This document shows positions 20,369-29,735 of a stretch of 64,000 nt of DNA, in pieces (positions within the stretch are counted from its first letter, which is position 1; each line of letters starts with the position of its first letter). This DNA is from Phytophthora colocasiae (Eukaryota; Oomycota; Peronosporomycetes; Peronosporales; Peronosporaceae): contig JAGKQI010000031.1 in the NCBI GenBank assembly GCA_018806915.1, forward strand, positions 62,001 through 126,000, read 5' to 3'. A program made the position numbers and the translations under genes. Below the pieces are notes generated by a model. The model ran no database searches. It was not told the origin of the DNA and saw only the letters and a list, made by a program, of their open reading frames with translations.

Positions 20369-21427
20369 CTAGTGCTCATGAACGTCTACGTTTCGCAACG
20401 GACATTCTAGGTGCCAGTGTCCAAGTTCTCCACAGACAAAACACTCAGTTTCCATCTTGTATCGTCTCCAGTACTCTGTGCTTCTTCTCTCGTTGACTTG
20501 GTTTCGTCTTCTCTTCCGCTTCAAGGACTTCGTTGTTGGTGCTGCTGCCGTCGGCGCTGTTATCATTGGCTCTGCTGCTGCATAGTTCCGTAGTACTGCT
20601 GCTGTTATCTTCGGAACGTGTTGACCACGTACATCCACATAGGGCTTTTCTCCTTTATCGGGTTGTTCATCGTCTTGGCCGCCTCTTACTCGTCGTTCAG
20701 CTTCTGAAGGTCTACGGTAACGGTGTGCTGCAATCTTCCAGTCTTTCACCTTAATGCCTTCACCATAGTCACCAGAAACGTCCACCGCGTATCTAACTGC
20801 GTCTTCAAGGGTCTTAGGCTTGGCACCTCGCACACAAAGAGCAGAAACCTCGTTGTTGATTCCGTGCAAGAAGCTCTCCACATACCAATAGTCCGAAATT
20901 TCGTCGTGTGCACTGCCGATGTCACGCAGGTTCGCTGCAAAGTCATCAAGCTTTTCCCCAGGCTGCTGGATACGTTTTGCCATTCGCAACTGTGTCTGAT
21001 ATTTGGTATCGTGTCTTCCAAATCTTCTCTTCAGCAGTGTAGATAAGTGCTCAAAAGTTCGGTCTTCGGTAGGGATTTTTGTGCTAATGCTGCAAAACCA
21101 TCTCTCTGCGTCTTCCTTCAAGTGAGCGGACACTCCATAGTACATCTCCAATGGCGTCCAGGTTTCACCGTCGAGCACACGTTGACGTTCTGCTGCTTGC
21201 TCAGCTTCTTTCAACCACCATTCAATCTTGCGTTCGCCTCGGCCAGTGAAATCGTCAATGTCCAGCTTCATCCGATACATGCGTCTCGCAGTGATGGTCG
21301 AATCGGTTCGTGCTTCTACTCTTCGTCCTAGCGCATTTGCTCCAGCTCCACAGCTCAAATTAGCTTCAGCTCCACAGTTCACATTAGCTTCAGCTCCACA
21401 GTTCATCTCTTCATCTACTCCGCTCAT
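20369..21427 (-). CDS. Gag protein of the gag-only LTR element
   Basis: 352 codons. The N-terminus has a short tandem repeat (CGAEAN, CGAEAN, CGAGAN). The middle (residues ~55–210) matches the Retrotrans_gag capsid pattern, including ISTKIPTEDRTFEHL, LLKRRFG, KRIQQPGEKLDDFAANL and YWYVESFLHGIN. A Lys/Arg-rich stretch at ~300–315 precedes a single CCHC knuckle CFVCGELGHWHLEC near residue 330. Role: virus-like particle shell and RNA packaging. The frame is intact, which is notable in an otherwise broken neighbourhood and suggests recent activity with a helper. Confidence 0.88.
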   Translation of the reverse strand: MSGVDEEMNCGAEANVNCGAEANLSCGAGANALGRRVEARTDSTITARRMYRMKLDIDDFTGRGERKIEWWLKEAEQAAERQRVLDGETWTPLEMYYGVSAHLKEDAERWFCSISTKIPTEDRTFEHLSTLLKRRFGRHDTKYQTQLRMAKRIQQPGEKLDDFAANLRDIGSAHDEISDYWYVESFLHGINNEVSALCVRGAKPKTLEDAVRYAVDVSGDYGEGIKVKDWKIAAHRYRRPSEAERRVRGGQDDEQPDKGEKPYVDVRGQHVPKITAAVLRNYAAAEPMITAPTAAAPTTKSLKRKRRRNQVNERRSTEYWRRYKMETECFVCGELGHWHLECPLRNVDVHEH

Positions 21428-21484
21428 CTCAATCGTGAATTAGTACAACTCAATTCAATCCCACAAAGTCTCACTCACACAGAC

Positions 21485-21605
21485 CAACTTCCCGGGAAAA
21501 AGGACTGGTTACCTCTTATACCGTTCAGTCGCCTTCACACACTCTCTTTTCACCCTCACAGACAAACTTCCCGGGAAAAAGGACTGGTTACCTCTTATAC
21601 CGTTC
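21485..21605. repeat. Tandem duplication in the 5' leader of the gag-only element
   Basis: A ~43-bp block containing TTCCCGGGAAAAAGGACTGG occurs twice. Further right (21775–21880) a block with GACCGATCGTTTTGATCAG occurs three times. Confidence 0.85.
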
Positions 21606-21897
21606 CGTTGCCTTTCACACCCTCACTCTTCCGTCTCAACACTGCCACAGTCTCTCTATTCTCCGTAGCGTCAGATCCAGTTCCAAGTTTCACGTCAAAA
21701 TCAGCGATTCAAATTCAATTATTCTGCAGCGAGTTCGTGCCCACTGAGGCTGAGTCTCGTGTCGACTTCGCTTTAAAGACCGATCGTTTTGATCAGCCGA
21801 GTCTCGTCTCCGAAGACCGATCGTTTTGATCAGCCCAGTCTCGTCTCAACTTCTCTTCGAAGACCGATCGTTTTGATCAGCCCTTGTATGACCACCA

Positions 21898-22415
21898 AGT
21901 AAGCTTTGTCGTGCCTTTTTAGTCAATGCCTCGTTCCTCTGAACGTTGTATAGCTCTCAAGCAATGTCAACACAGTGCTGGCCGACGAGGACTTTAGTGA
22001 TGTCCTCCCGCCGGTGCCACTCGCGTAGCGCCTATTTGTATTGGTTGTAGATAAAGTCTCTAGTGCTAGCTTCTCGCGTTCTTGTCCAGTTCAGAAGCGA
22101 ACTCGGGTTCCAGCTTCTTGTCCAATTCGGAAGCGAACTCAGGCTCCAGCTTCTCGAGCGTCTCTTCGGGTGCAGTCTCCACCACTGGCGATAATTCGGA
22201 AGTGATCTCAAGCTGTCTAATTCGGAAGTGATCTCAAGCTGTCTAATTCGGAAGTGATCTCAAGCTGTCTAATTCGGAAGTGAACTCAGATTCCAGCTAC
22301 TCGAGCGTCCGTCCCATGGGTTAAGATCTTGTTGAAGTTCCGAACCGTCGTTGAAGTTGTTGATCTGGATCTGTTACGGGTACATGTTGTCCTCCCAAAT
22401 CTTCCAAACCTTACT
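21898..22415 (-). repeat. 5' LTR of the gag-only element
   Basis: 518 bp, close to identical to 19503–20030, with the same 26-bp tandem units. Confidence 0.88.
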
Positions 22416-22419
22416 ACAC

Positions 22420-23139
22420 CTTGAAAGGTAGGTAAAAGTTGATTAACACCAGCTGGAGAGTCCAGCCCACATGTACGTCTTGTAGATACTAATGTCTTTA
22501 CGTCTAGCTTCGTGGAGACCATATTCGTTGTCGTGGGAGGTTAGAAAGAAGTTCAATCTGCTATTGTGACAGGGAAGAAGGCAATGATTGCCTTCGATTC
22601 AAGACCTGGAATGTTTCCTACGTGCCCCACACATCCTGGTTGGGTCCTAAAACTATCTTAGGGAACCGTATCGTTGCGATTATGGGATACATGTACTGCC
22701 TACTCCGAAGTACTACCGGTAGTAATTACCAGGAACGACACAACATTTATGGTACGAAGAATTAACAGAACGGTTTGTCTGTCAGTCAATCTTGTTCTTG
22801 CTAAACTATCCGGTATTCGTCTTCTCTTTCTTGTCGTCGCGGTCATCCTTACCAAAGATTATGAACCAAAAAAAATTAACGCAATTCTTTATCTGTTCTT
22901 CTCCTCCACCTGTTGCCTCTTCCAAGTTCCTTTCCGAATGTTCTTCTCCTCCACCTGTTGCCTCTTTTCGGAATCCGATAGGACCTATCCTATCCGAGGA
23001 TAGCGGGAATCTCCGTATGCTTGCTCCCAACCTGTTTCTTGGCTACGGATAAAGCCGATTTCCGTGTTTGCTCGAGCTCACATCGCAATCTGCATCCAGG
23101 AGCTCCAGTTAAAAGAAAAGTCAACTTGTAGAATCAGAA
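22420..23139. other. Intergenic/promoter region of the Ser-rich secreted protein
   Basis: No gene supported. Just upstream of the 23140 start (22897–22970) a pyrimidine-rich block TTCTTCTCCTCCACCTGTTG occurs twice. Confidence 0.5.
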
Positions 23140-24456
23140 ATGCGTTTGAACGTCGTCCTGCTCGCCACGGCAGTTGCTCTGCTGTCCAGTGAAGGTCTCG
23201 CAGCTTCCACTGAGGACGCTCGTAACCTGCTTTCCTTCGATAACATTTCGGAGGAACGAAGCACCACGATCGCTTCGAAGACTGCCACCAAATCTACCAA
23301 GACAGTTGAGTCTTCTTCTGGTTCGGAAAGCGACTCTGGAGTGCAGCAGCAGAGCTCTACTGTCACTCAAGTGGAGCTTACGTCGGAAAGCAGCAGTGGC
23401 AGTTCCTCTCTTGTGGCTACCAAGGCTACGAAGGCGCCCAAGGTCACCAAGGCCCCAGCTACTAAGGCTCCGACGGCGACGATCCCTATCACCAAGAAGA
23501 AGCAGCCGGTTTCGGTCTCTTCGGCCTCTGGATCAAGCGGAGATGACAGTGAGAGCGGATCAAGCAGCGAAGCCAGCGGATCGGACGAGCTGTTGTTGGA
23601 ATTGTTTGATGCTAGTGGTTCGGAGGCTTCGACGTCTGCGAGCGGATCGGACGACATGTTCTCACTGACGGGGAGTGAGCTGGACGCTTTGTTGGCGTCG
23701 TTGAGCGCGAGTGAACTGGCCGACATGAGCGCCGATGACTTGCTGTCCATGAGCGGCAGTGGTTTGGACTTAGACGATTTGCTCTCGGGATCGAGTGACA
23801 GCGCTTCAGGAAGCGAAGCTGAAGTGCGTAAGTCATCCACGAAGCTCAAGAAGCTCACCAAGAAGTCCAAGTCGAAGGAGTCTGCGTCCGGTTCGAGCGC
23901 TTCTGGCAGTGAAGAGGCCTCGAGTGAGAGCGAGTCTGGCAGCTTCGACTTGAGCAGTCTGCTTTCCGGTGACGACAGCGCCTCTGGAAGTGATGATCTG
24001 TTGGCTAGCGACTCCGGTAGCTTTGACTTGAGTGGACTGTTCGACGATAGCACATCTGAAAGTGGTTCGGACGCCAGTGAATCCGGCAGCTTCGATTTGA
24101 GCGGTCTCTTTGACGACAGTACTTCTGGAAGTGAAGAGGCTGCAAGCACCAGCGAGTCTGGCAGCTTCGACCTGAGCGGTCTCTTTGACGACAGCGCATC
24201 TGGTAGCACCTCTGGATTCGACTTGAGCGGTCTGTTCTCAAGCGCCGACAGCGCGTCTGAGAGCTCTTCTGAAGCTTCATCGACCTCTTCTTCTTCTGCT
24301 TCTAAAACACCTGCACCTACGACTGCCGCACCTACCACCGACGATAACTGTCCTACAGGATGGTGGGGTCACACCAAGTCGTGGTTTAAGAACACGTTTG
24401 GCGGTGGTGACAAGTGTGCTTTGAACGCTGAAAAGCGCAGACTTCGCGAGGAGTAA
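23140..24456 (+). CDS. Secreted Ser/Asp/Gly-repeat protein with RNLL–EER leader
   Basis: 438 codons. Signal peptide at residues ~1–21. RNLL at 28–31 and EER at 38–40 resemble a degenerate RxLR–EER leader. Then comes a Thr/Lys/Pro-rich stretch (~85–125), and a long acidic Ser/Gly/Asp region in which units of the type SGSFDLSGLFDDS recur four or more times (residues ~270–385), interrupted by a Lys-rich patch (~235–250). The C-terminus (~410–438) has two Cys and three Trp (PTGWWGHTKSWF) in a compact tail. I do not recognise a family. It could be an effector candidate or a secreted mucin-like/adhesin protein; the leader favours secretion and the tail could be a small folded domain. Confidence 0.75.
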   Translation: MRLNVVLLATAVALLSSEGLAASTEDARNLLSFDNISEERSTTIASKTATKSTKTVESSSGSESDSGVQQQSSTVTQVELTSESSSGSSSLVATKATKAPKVTKAPATKAPTATIPITKKKQPVSVSSASGSSGDDSESGSSSEASGSDELLLELFDASGSEASTSASGSDDMFSLTGSELDALLASLSASELADMSADDLLSMSGSGLDLDDLLSGSSDSASGSEAEVRKSSTKLKKLTKKSKSKESASGSSASGSEEASSESESGSFDLSSLLSGDDSASGSDDLLASDSGSFDLSGLFDDSTSESGSDASESGSFDLSGLFDDSTSGSEEAASTSESGSFDLSGLFDDSASGSTSGFDLSGLFSSADSASESSSEASSTSSSSASKTPAPTTAAPTTDDNCPTGWWGHTKSWFKNTFGGGDKCALNAEKRRLREE

Positions 24457-24493
24457 GAGCTGCGGGATGTATGAACACATAGCAATATTATAG

Positions 24494-25310
24494 GCTTTCA
24501 GAAGCCCCGGAAAATGCAAAAATCCGTAGTCATTTTTACGTAGCGCAGCCATCTATTTTTAGCACGACCCTTCCGACGTGTTTTTCGATTCCGAAATCCC
24601 GTGCCGAGCACCCTTGCTACGGGGTAACGCTACCGGATTTCAGCGCGGAAGCCGCCGGCCTCGGCTCGGTTGCCATGCCCGTCCTAATGAAAGGCCCGGA
24701 TGGAATGTCTACCCGGATGAGCGGGTCATGCGGTTATGAGCTGTGTGAGGCTCATGAGAGTACCTTCCTTCGTTATAACGGGATCTTAGATGTTTAGATG
24801 CATGACGAGACGCTGTAAGTCGCTGGTGGCGAAGCGAAACTGGTCCTTGGACTCGGCATCGGACATTGAGAGGATGTCAAGACAGAAATCTGGCACAAGC
24901 ACGCGGTCTCTATAGGAGAAGGGAGCTGTAGATGTGAGCTCAAGCAGAATGAGGAGCTCTATTCGTTTTTTTTTTCTAAACGTTTTTGTTTTTTATTTAT
25001 CTCTTCGTCCTGTGCCTGGCGGCGCGACAGCGACGACACCGCAGGAATGAGACTCCAAGGGTCTCCCATCACAAGGTTCTAAGCGCTGCAGCACGTCTAC
25101 GAGGCGACCCAGCGTTGCAGTCTTGTGGATGCGGGCTCGCCATAATTGTGCACAAAACTTTTATAAGTCCGACTACGTGATTTTGTCACGGGTTTATTTT
25201 TCCGGTAAACCTGAAGCGGCCTTTCGTACCGAAAACCCTTAGTCAAAAAGCGGTATCCTGCCACGAGTTTTTCACTACGTGATTTTCATTTTCCGGGGCT
25301 TCTGAAAGTC
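24494..25310. mobile_element. Non-autonomous DNA element (MITE) with long terminal inverted repeats
   Basis: The ends form an inverted repeat of about 20 bp (CTTTCAGAAGCCCCGGAAAA at ~24495 and its complement at ~25289–25308). The interior (~0.8 kb) has only short frames. No clear target duplication, so superfamily is not assigned. It lies just 3' of the Ser-rich gene and abuts the kinase pseudogene. Confidence 0.65.
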
Positions 25311-25385
25311 TCTATTGAGCAAGCTCGCAGCACGTTTTGAATTCATAATACATGAAAACTTTCACCCACAACAGATTACTCTACC

Positions 25386-26896
25386 TCACGCAGACACGGC
25401 AACTCGGTGTCCACAAGCTCCACAGAACTGAAATTCCACTCCAACCATGGCATTGCAACCTGGACATACGCGGTCGGTCTTGTCCACATTGTTTCGCTCA
25501 TTCTCCCTGTCTGCAAACGTCTTCAGTTCGGAAATGGCTGACGACAGACTGATCCGCTGCTCCCATTCTGGATCTGTCAGTCTCTTGACGAGTTCCCATT
25601 CATCATCAGCAATTCCGTCGGGACGAGGGTATTCTTCTCCAGAGAAAACCTTTTCTAGGATCGTATCATCGTCGTCCAGAGGTTCATCCGAGAACGCTTC
25701 AATGATGCACATGCCAAAGGAGTAAACATCCGATGCAAACCGAGGGTTGTTCTTTTCGTCCGTCGGTTCTCCCATCGGCATCAGACACTCAGGAGCTTTC
25801 CAGCGCACAGTATCGGTCGTTGCCTTCTTACTTAACCCCACAGACTGTGTGCGGATGTAACTGAAGCCAAAGTCGCAGATTTTGGCATTGTCATCGGCTC
25901 CGATCAGGATGTTGTTACACTTTAAGTCTCCGTGCACCACCTTCTGCGAATGGATGTAGTCCAGCCCCACTGCCGCTTGATGGAAGAGTTTCCAGATGTT
26001 GCTCTTGTCCTCCATGAAATGATCTGCGAAGTTACCGTGAATCGCGTCTTCACACACGAAGAAGGCGGGTGTACTCACATGACAAGCTCCGAACAACCCG
26101 ATGACATGGGGGTTGTTCAGCCTCCGCCAGACTTCCACCTCTTTGAAGAACGACTCCTTGGCTTGGTCGTCGTCCATCAGCAACGACTTGATCACTACTG
26201 TAATTCCTTTTCCCCACGTCCCCCTCGTCACAGCACCATAGGAACCACAGTCAAATTGGTCATTGGCATCGAACTCGACATCGTCACTGGAAATGAACCA
26301 TTCCGGTACTGCTGGGACTTTAGCTCCAGATGTCCTTGTGATCTTGTTGAATGTTCTCTTCATCATTGCCAATGTAGCCATGGAGTTTTGCTCTTTTTTG
26401 TGGGTCATTTCGTACTTGAGCATGGCCAAACTCTCCACTAAATTGTTGTCTTTACTTTGCATGTCCGCATGAATTCTTTGCTGATTGGCGGCGATACTCA
26501 GCAGCATTTGCTCCTGTTTGCGGGATATGTACCAAATTGAGCAGTTTGTACAGTTCGTCGATGTCTTCGTTGAAATCTTGGATAGCTGCCACCACTTTGC
26601 GGTTACTGGCCAGTCGTTTGAGAAAACTTTTTTTTGATTGTTTTTGCAGAAATTTGAGAAAGTTGGCGATGGTGTTGCCATACATGAACAACACCCGGTT
26701 TTGGCGCATCGCTTCTTCGTCCGAGATCTTGTTAAGCTCTTCGTTGACGAAGACCAGGCGTTTGTGTACTGCTGAGCACATCTCCTCGTTCTCCTCGAGC
26801 TCTTGGCACAATTCAATAATGTTGCCTAAAACACTCACAATGACACCACCGACCGGGGACTACGAACGTCGCGACGAGCGAGCAGACACCGGACAT
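25386..26896 (-). pseudogene. TKL-type protein kinase with C-terminal zinc ribbon, frameshifted
   Basis: Start Met inferred at 26896 from similarity to the paralogue at 62154. The frame changes near 26860 and again near 26525, then stays open. Kinase domain: Gly loop DCGSYGAVTRG, VAIK-type Lys in VVIKSLL, HGDLKCNN catalytic loop (Gly replaces the usual Arg of HRD), DFG in CDFGFSYI, and APE in WKAPECL. The last ~35 residues hold a double-CxxC zinc ribbon (CPGC … CGAC). The N-terminal ~150 residues are helical. Two frameshifts make it a likely pseudogene unless they are sequencing errors or small introns. Known for the family: TKL kinases are expanded in oomycetes. Substrate unknown. Confidence 0.82.
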
Positions 26897-27050
26897 GGCA
26901 ATTGATACAAACGTCTTGGGACTGGAAGGCACGTCTGGAAGTGAGGAGGTCTCCTCATCAGTGGGTACGATCATTTGACGGAAGAAGTACAAGGTGTTGA
27001 AAAACTTAGGGATCATTTCCAAAATACGTATGAATTGTACTATAGGCTCA

Positions 27051-27075
27051 TTACCGAAGGTAACGCGCTCTAGTC
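27051..27075 (-). other. Displaced 3' end of the small RxLR-like effector
   Basis: These bases carry the last few codons and the TAA stop (27053–27051) of the effector that starts at 35013; the PIF/Harbinger element separates them from the rest. They lie directly beside the target duplication TCA (27076–27078). The kinase start codon follows ~155 bp further along the same strand. Confidence 0.75.
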
Positions 27076-27327
27076 TCAGGCCGTGTTCGCAGATAATCTC
27101 ATTTTCAGAAAATGAGTATTTCTGCTTCTCTCTCTCGAAAAGCGTCACTCCCGAAAACGGAATTTTGGAAAAACGTGTTCGCACGAAACTCAATGCTGTC
27201 ACTATGCCCATGAACGCTAAACCGAGGTTGAAGATCTGACAATAGTGACCTCGAGTTTCCCTCCAGAGCCTCGCCACAACAGAAACTTCAATATGAATCA
27301 GCCAACGGACGACGAAGTCGAAGAAGA

Positions 27328-29735
27328 AATGATTCTTGAACGGATTTTGCAGGACATTGTCAGGACATAAAAATTAGCCAATAGAACGATGAATACGTTG
27401 AACTTTTGACCTATGAAAGTCGGCTACAGTTGCCGCTTTGCGGCCTTATCGGCAAGACGGTGTAGACGCACTATGGACACCCAGCTTAGCTGCCCTCTGC
27501 GTCGCTTCCTAGCGTGGTAAGTGCTGTGAGGCACCTCGACAGCAGGCAAACACGCGGTGTAGACTCTTACAGCTTCTTCTACCGACTGTCTTGGTCGCAG
27601 TAAGTTTCTTGCTGTAGCGTACGCCTCAATTTTCTTCATAAGGTATCGGACGTCACTAAGTCGCTTTTGGCAGTTTCGGTTTGGCAGGTCAGCAGTTTCA
27701 AGAAGATGCAGAGGCGGCACCTGCTTTTTAGCGTTCCCGCACCGCCACAGCGTCCACAAGTGAGCAACCGAGCACTTAGGGAGAGCAAAATCGGGAGGGA
27801 CTCTACGAAACCTTCCAGCCCAATAGAAGTTAGGCATTACTGTACGTTCATCGGAAGCTGCTGGATTCATCGTGTCTGGAGGAGCTGATGCATTTTGCTG
27901 GTTGCTTAAGTCATGAATGCCTACTTCGGCAAGACAAACGCGTAGCGCTTCATGCAAACCGTCGTACGTGACTGTGCGCGACCCAATTGCGCGATCCTCA
28001 AGCTCGTGCACGATGTCCTTCACAATATCGTGGCGTGCTTCTTCGATCTTTTCTATGGTCGACAGCGTTCTGTTTTGCAGTTCATTCATCTGGCCTAGTA
28101 TGGATACATGTGGAGGAACTCCTGTTGCCTTCAACTTGGTGTCAGGCGTGCTAAATCCGCAACGCACACGCTCCGATAAGTGTTTAAGCAAATCGGCATC
28201 TTGAAATAGCGCTGTTTCGAAGATGGGATGCTGAGGTCGGAGGCTCATTCGTAGGTATGGTATATGGTATACCAGTGATGCGAGACAAAATTCTCCAACA
28301 AACGCTAAATGATCTGGTACTCCTAGAAATATCGTCGAGACTCCACGTTGAACCCATTCGTCTTGCTGCTGAAAGTGAGGCGGCAAAATGGCAAACTCAT
28401 GACTACTGGATGGAAGACCTGCAACCGTTCTTCCCACATGCATATCTCCTGCAGCTTCATATCGTAGATAGGTATTTTGCACACCACCGAGAGACCATCC
28501 CGCACGCAAATGCACCGCCGTAGATGACGGGCAAGCTGTAGTGCCAGAAGCACAAAATGTTGCAGCACCCTTGCGCATCGAGTGTGTCCCAAGATCGCTG
28601 GGGTTGACACCTCGTCTCTTTAACTCTACAGAAACCTCGTCATCAATTAACAAACGTTGCAGGCTCTTCCGAAAGCGATCGTACTGATCCGATCCTGGAA
28701 ACAGGCGATTATCCTCATCAAACGTAGTTGTTGCCCAGTAAATTGCCAATGCCAAGATAGGACAAATAGCTGGCTACAGAGGGTTGGCGTACACGTGACG
28801 CGGGTCGCGCGGTCGATCTCCACTCTGGTCGTTTTTCATGTGTGCAAAGTAAACTCTCAGTGAATCACCACGCCATTCCATGTGTGAATGCCGGATACCA
28901 AATGCGTTCGCAGAGCGACACATAAGATTCCATGATGTAATCAAATACATCCGGGCAAAAATTGCATCACTACCTGGTAGCGTCATCAAATGTGTGGATA
29001 AAAACTCATAGAGTTCGAACGAAAGAGGATCTTTCCCCACCTTAACTTGCCCCTCACCACGAGCTTGACTGGTTGCAAGCTCGCGCTTCAAACCCTTAAA
29101 GAACTGCTTTAACTCATTCTCCATGGCAGGCCCCATTTGACGTCCGTAGTCCCTGTAGAGATTGAAAAAGCCGGCGCGATGGGTGTTGAGGGCAGAGTAG
29201 CTTAGCGTTGATCCGTCAGTTTTTCTAAGAGTGAGCAACCAGGTCTCAAATACCTCTGCACCTAGGCGGTGGAAATCAAGCGGTGGGTCATCGTGTTTCC
29301 TGGTGAGGAGTGGCTTCACACGTTGTCGAAGCTGCTTCTCTGAAAGGCCTCTCGCATCGCCCACTTTTTCTGCAAACGAGTCTAGTATCAAATGGCGATG
29401 GTTCACATGAACCCACGAGATGAAGCGACAGTAGGAGTTGCTGTAGGCAGCTCGTGAGCTTGGACTAACAGTGTTATCACGGATCTGTTCTGCCTGTCGC
29501 CTTAATTCGGCCAGGTTGTCTTGGTGTGTGCTTTCCATCTTGCGAAATGAATTGATTTCTTCCAGGACAGATTGTCCTGCAAAAGCACGGAAAAATCAGG
29601 TTTTTGTAGCGTCCAGCAATAATACTAGTTTTTGTATGCACAAATCAGTTCGAGCGATTTCGGTTTGGAAAATGCAGGACATTCTGTCCTGTACTATGAA
29701 GCAGATAGCAACCTGTTGTCCTGCAAAATCTGGAG
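27328..29735 (-). mobile_element. Crypton (tyrosine-recombinase DNA transposon), copy 1
   Basis: A 2,408-bp unit that starts at an AATGAT core (27328–27333) and ends at the next core (29736–29741). Just inside the cores are 14-bp inverted repeats GATTTTGCAGGACA (27343–27356) and its complement (29717–29730); extra AGGACA/TGTCCT motifs lie near both ends. It encodes one tyrosine recombinase interrupted by an amber codon. Head-to-tail with copy 2. Confidence 0.85.
27424..29538 (-). CDS. Crypton tyrosine recombinase, copy 1, with one in-frame TAG
   Basis: Starting at 29538, the frame runs to an in-frame TAG at 28776–28774 (codon 255) and then stays open to 27424, about 704 codons in all. The N-terminal SAM-like core-binding region is followed by the catalytic Arg segment SWNLMCRSANAFGIRH before the stop; after it come HSMRKG (the HxxR box), the W/H box RAGWSLGGVQ and the nucleophile region NTYLRY. 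The C-terminal ~300 residues include a Trp-rich segment (HLWTLWRCG) reminiscent of the GCR1_C-type DNA-binding domain of some Cryptons. Role: site-specific integration/excision of a circular element. The stop splits the catalytic Arg from HxxR and Tyr, so activity would need readthrough or a helper. Confidence 0.85.

Larger units (their letters stand above)
19503..22415 (-). mobile_element. Complete gag-only LTR element (TR-GAG-like)
   Basis: 2,913 bp with two direct repeats of 528 and 518 bp, each starting AGTAAG and ending CTTACT, flanked by a 4-bp duplication ACAC (19499–19502, 22416–22419). On the minus strand a primer-binding site beginning TGGTGGTCATACAAGGG immediately follows the 5' LTR, and a purine tract GGGGGAAGAG immediately precedes the 3' LTR. 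The only ORF is gag (20369–21427); no protease, RT or integrase. It needs a partner's pol, like plant TR-GAG elements. The LTRs do not show the usual TG…CA ends. Confidence 0.9.

Noticed and set aside
19944..20593. Plus-strand frames over the gag-only element
   Set aside because: Shadows of the LTR and of gag on the other strand.
23367..24338. 323-codon open frame antisense to the Ser-rich protein
   Set aside because: It mirrors the biased codons of the plus-strand repeats; the plus strand has a signal peptide and proper start, and this frame has none.
26813..27277. 154-codon minus-strand frame before kinase 1 as a separate gene
   Set aside because: It runs from Harbinger terminal DNA through the effector tail flank into the kinase N-terminus; only its last ~27 codons are real kinase sequence.
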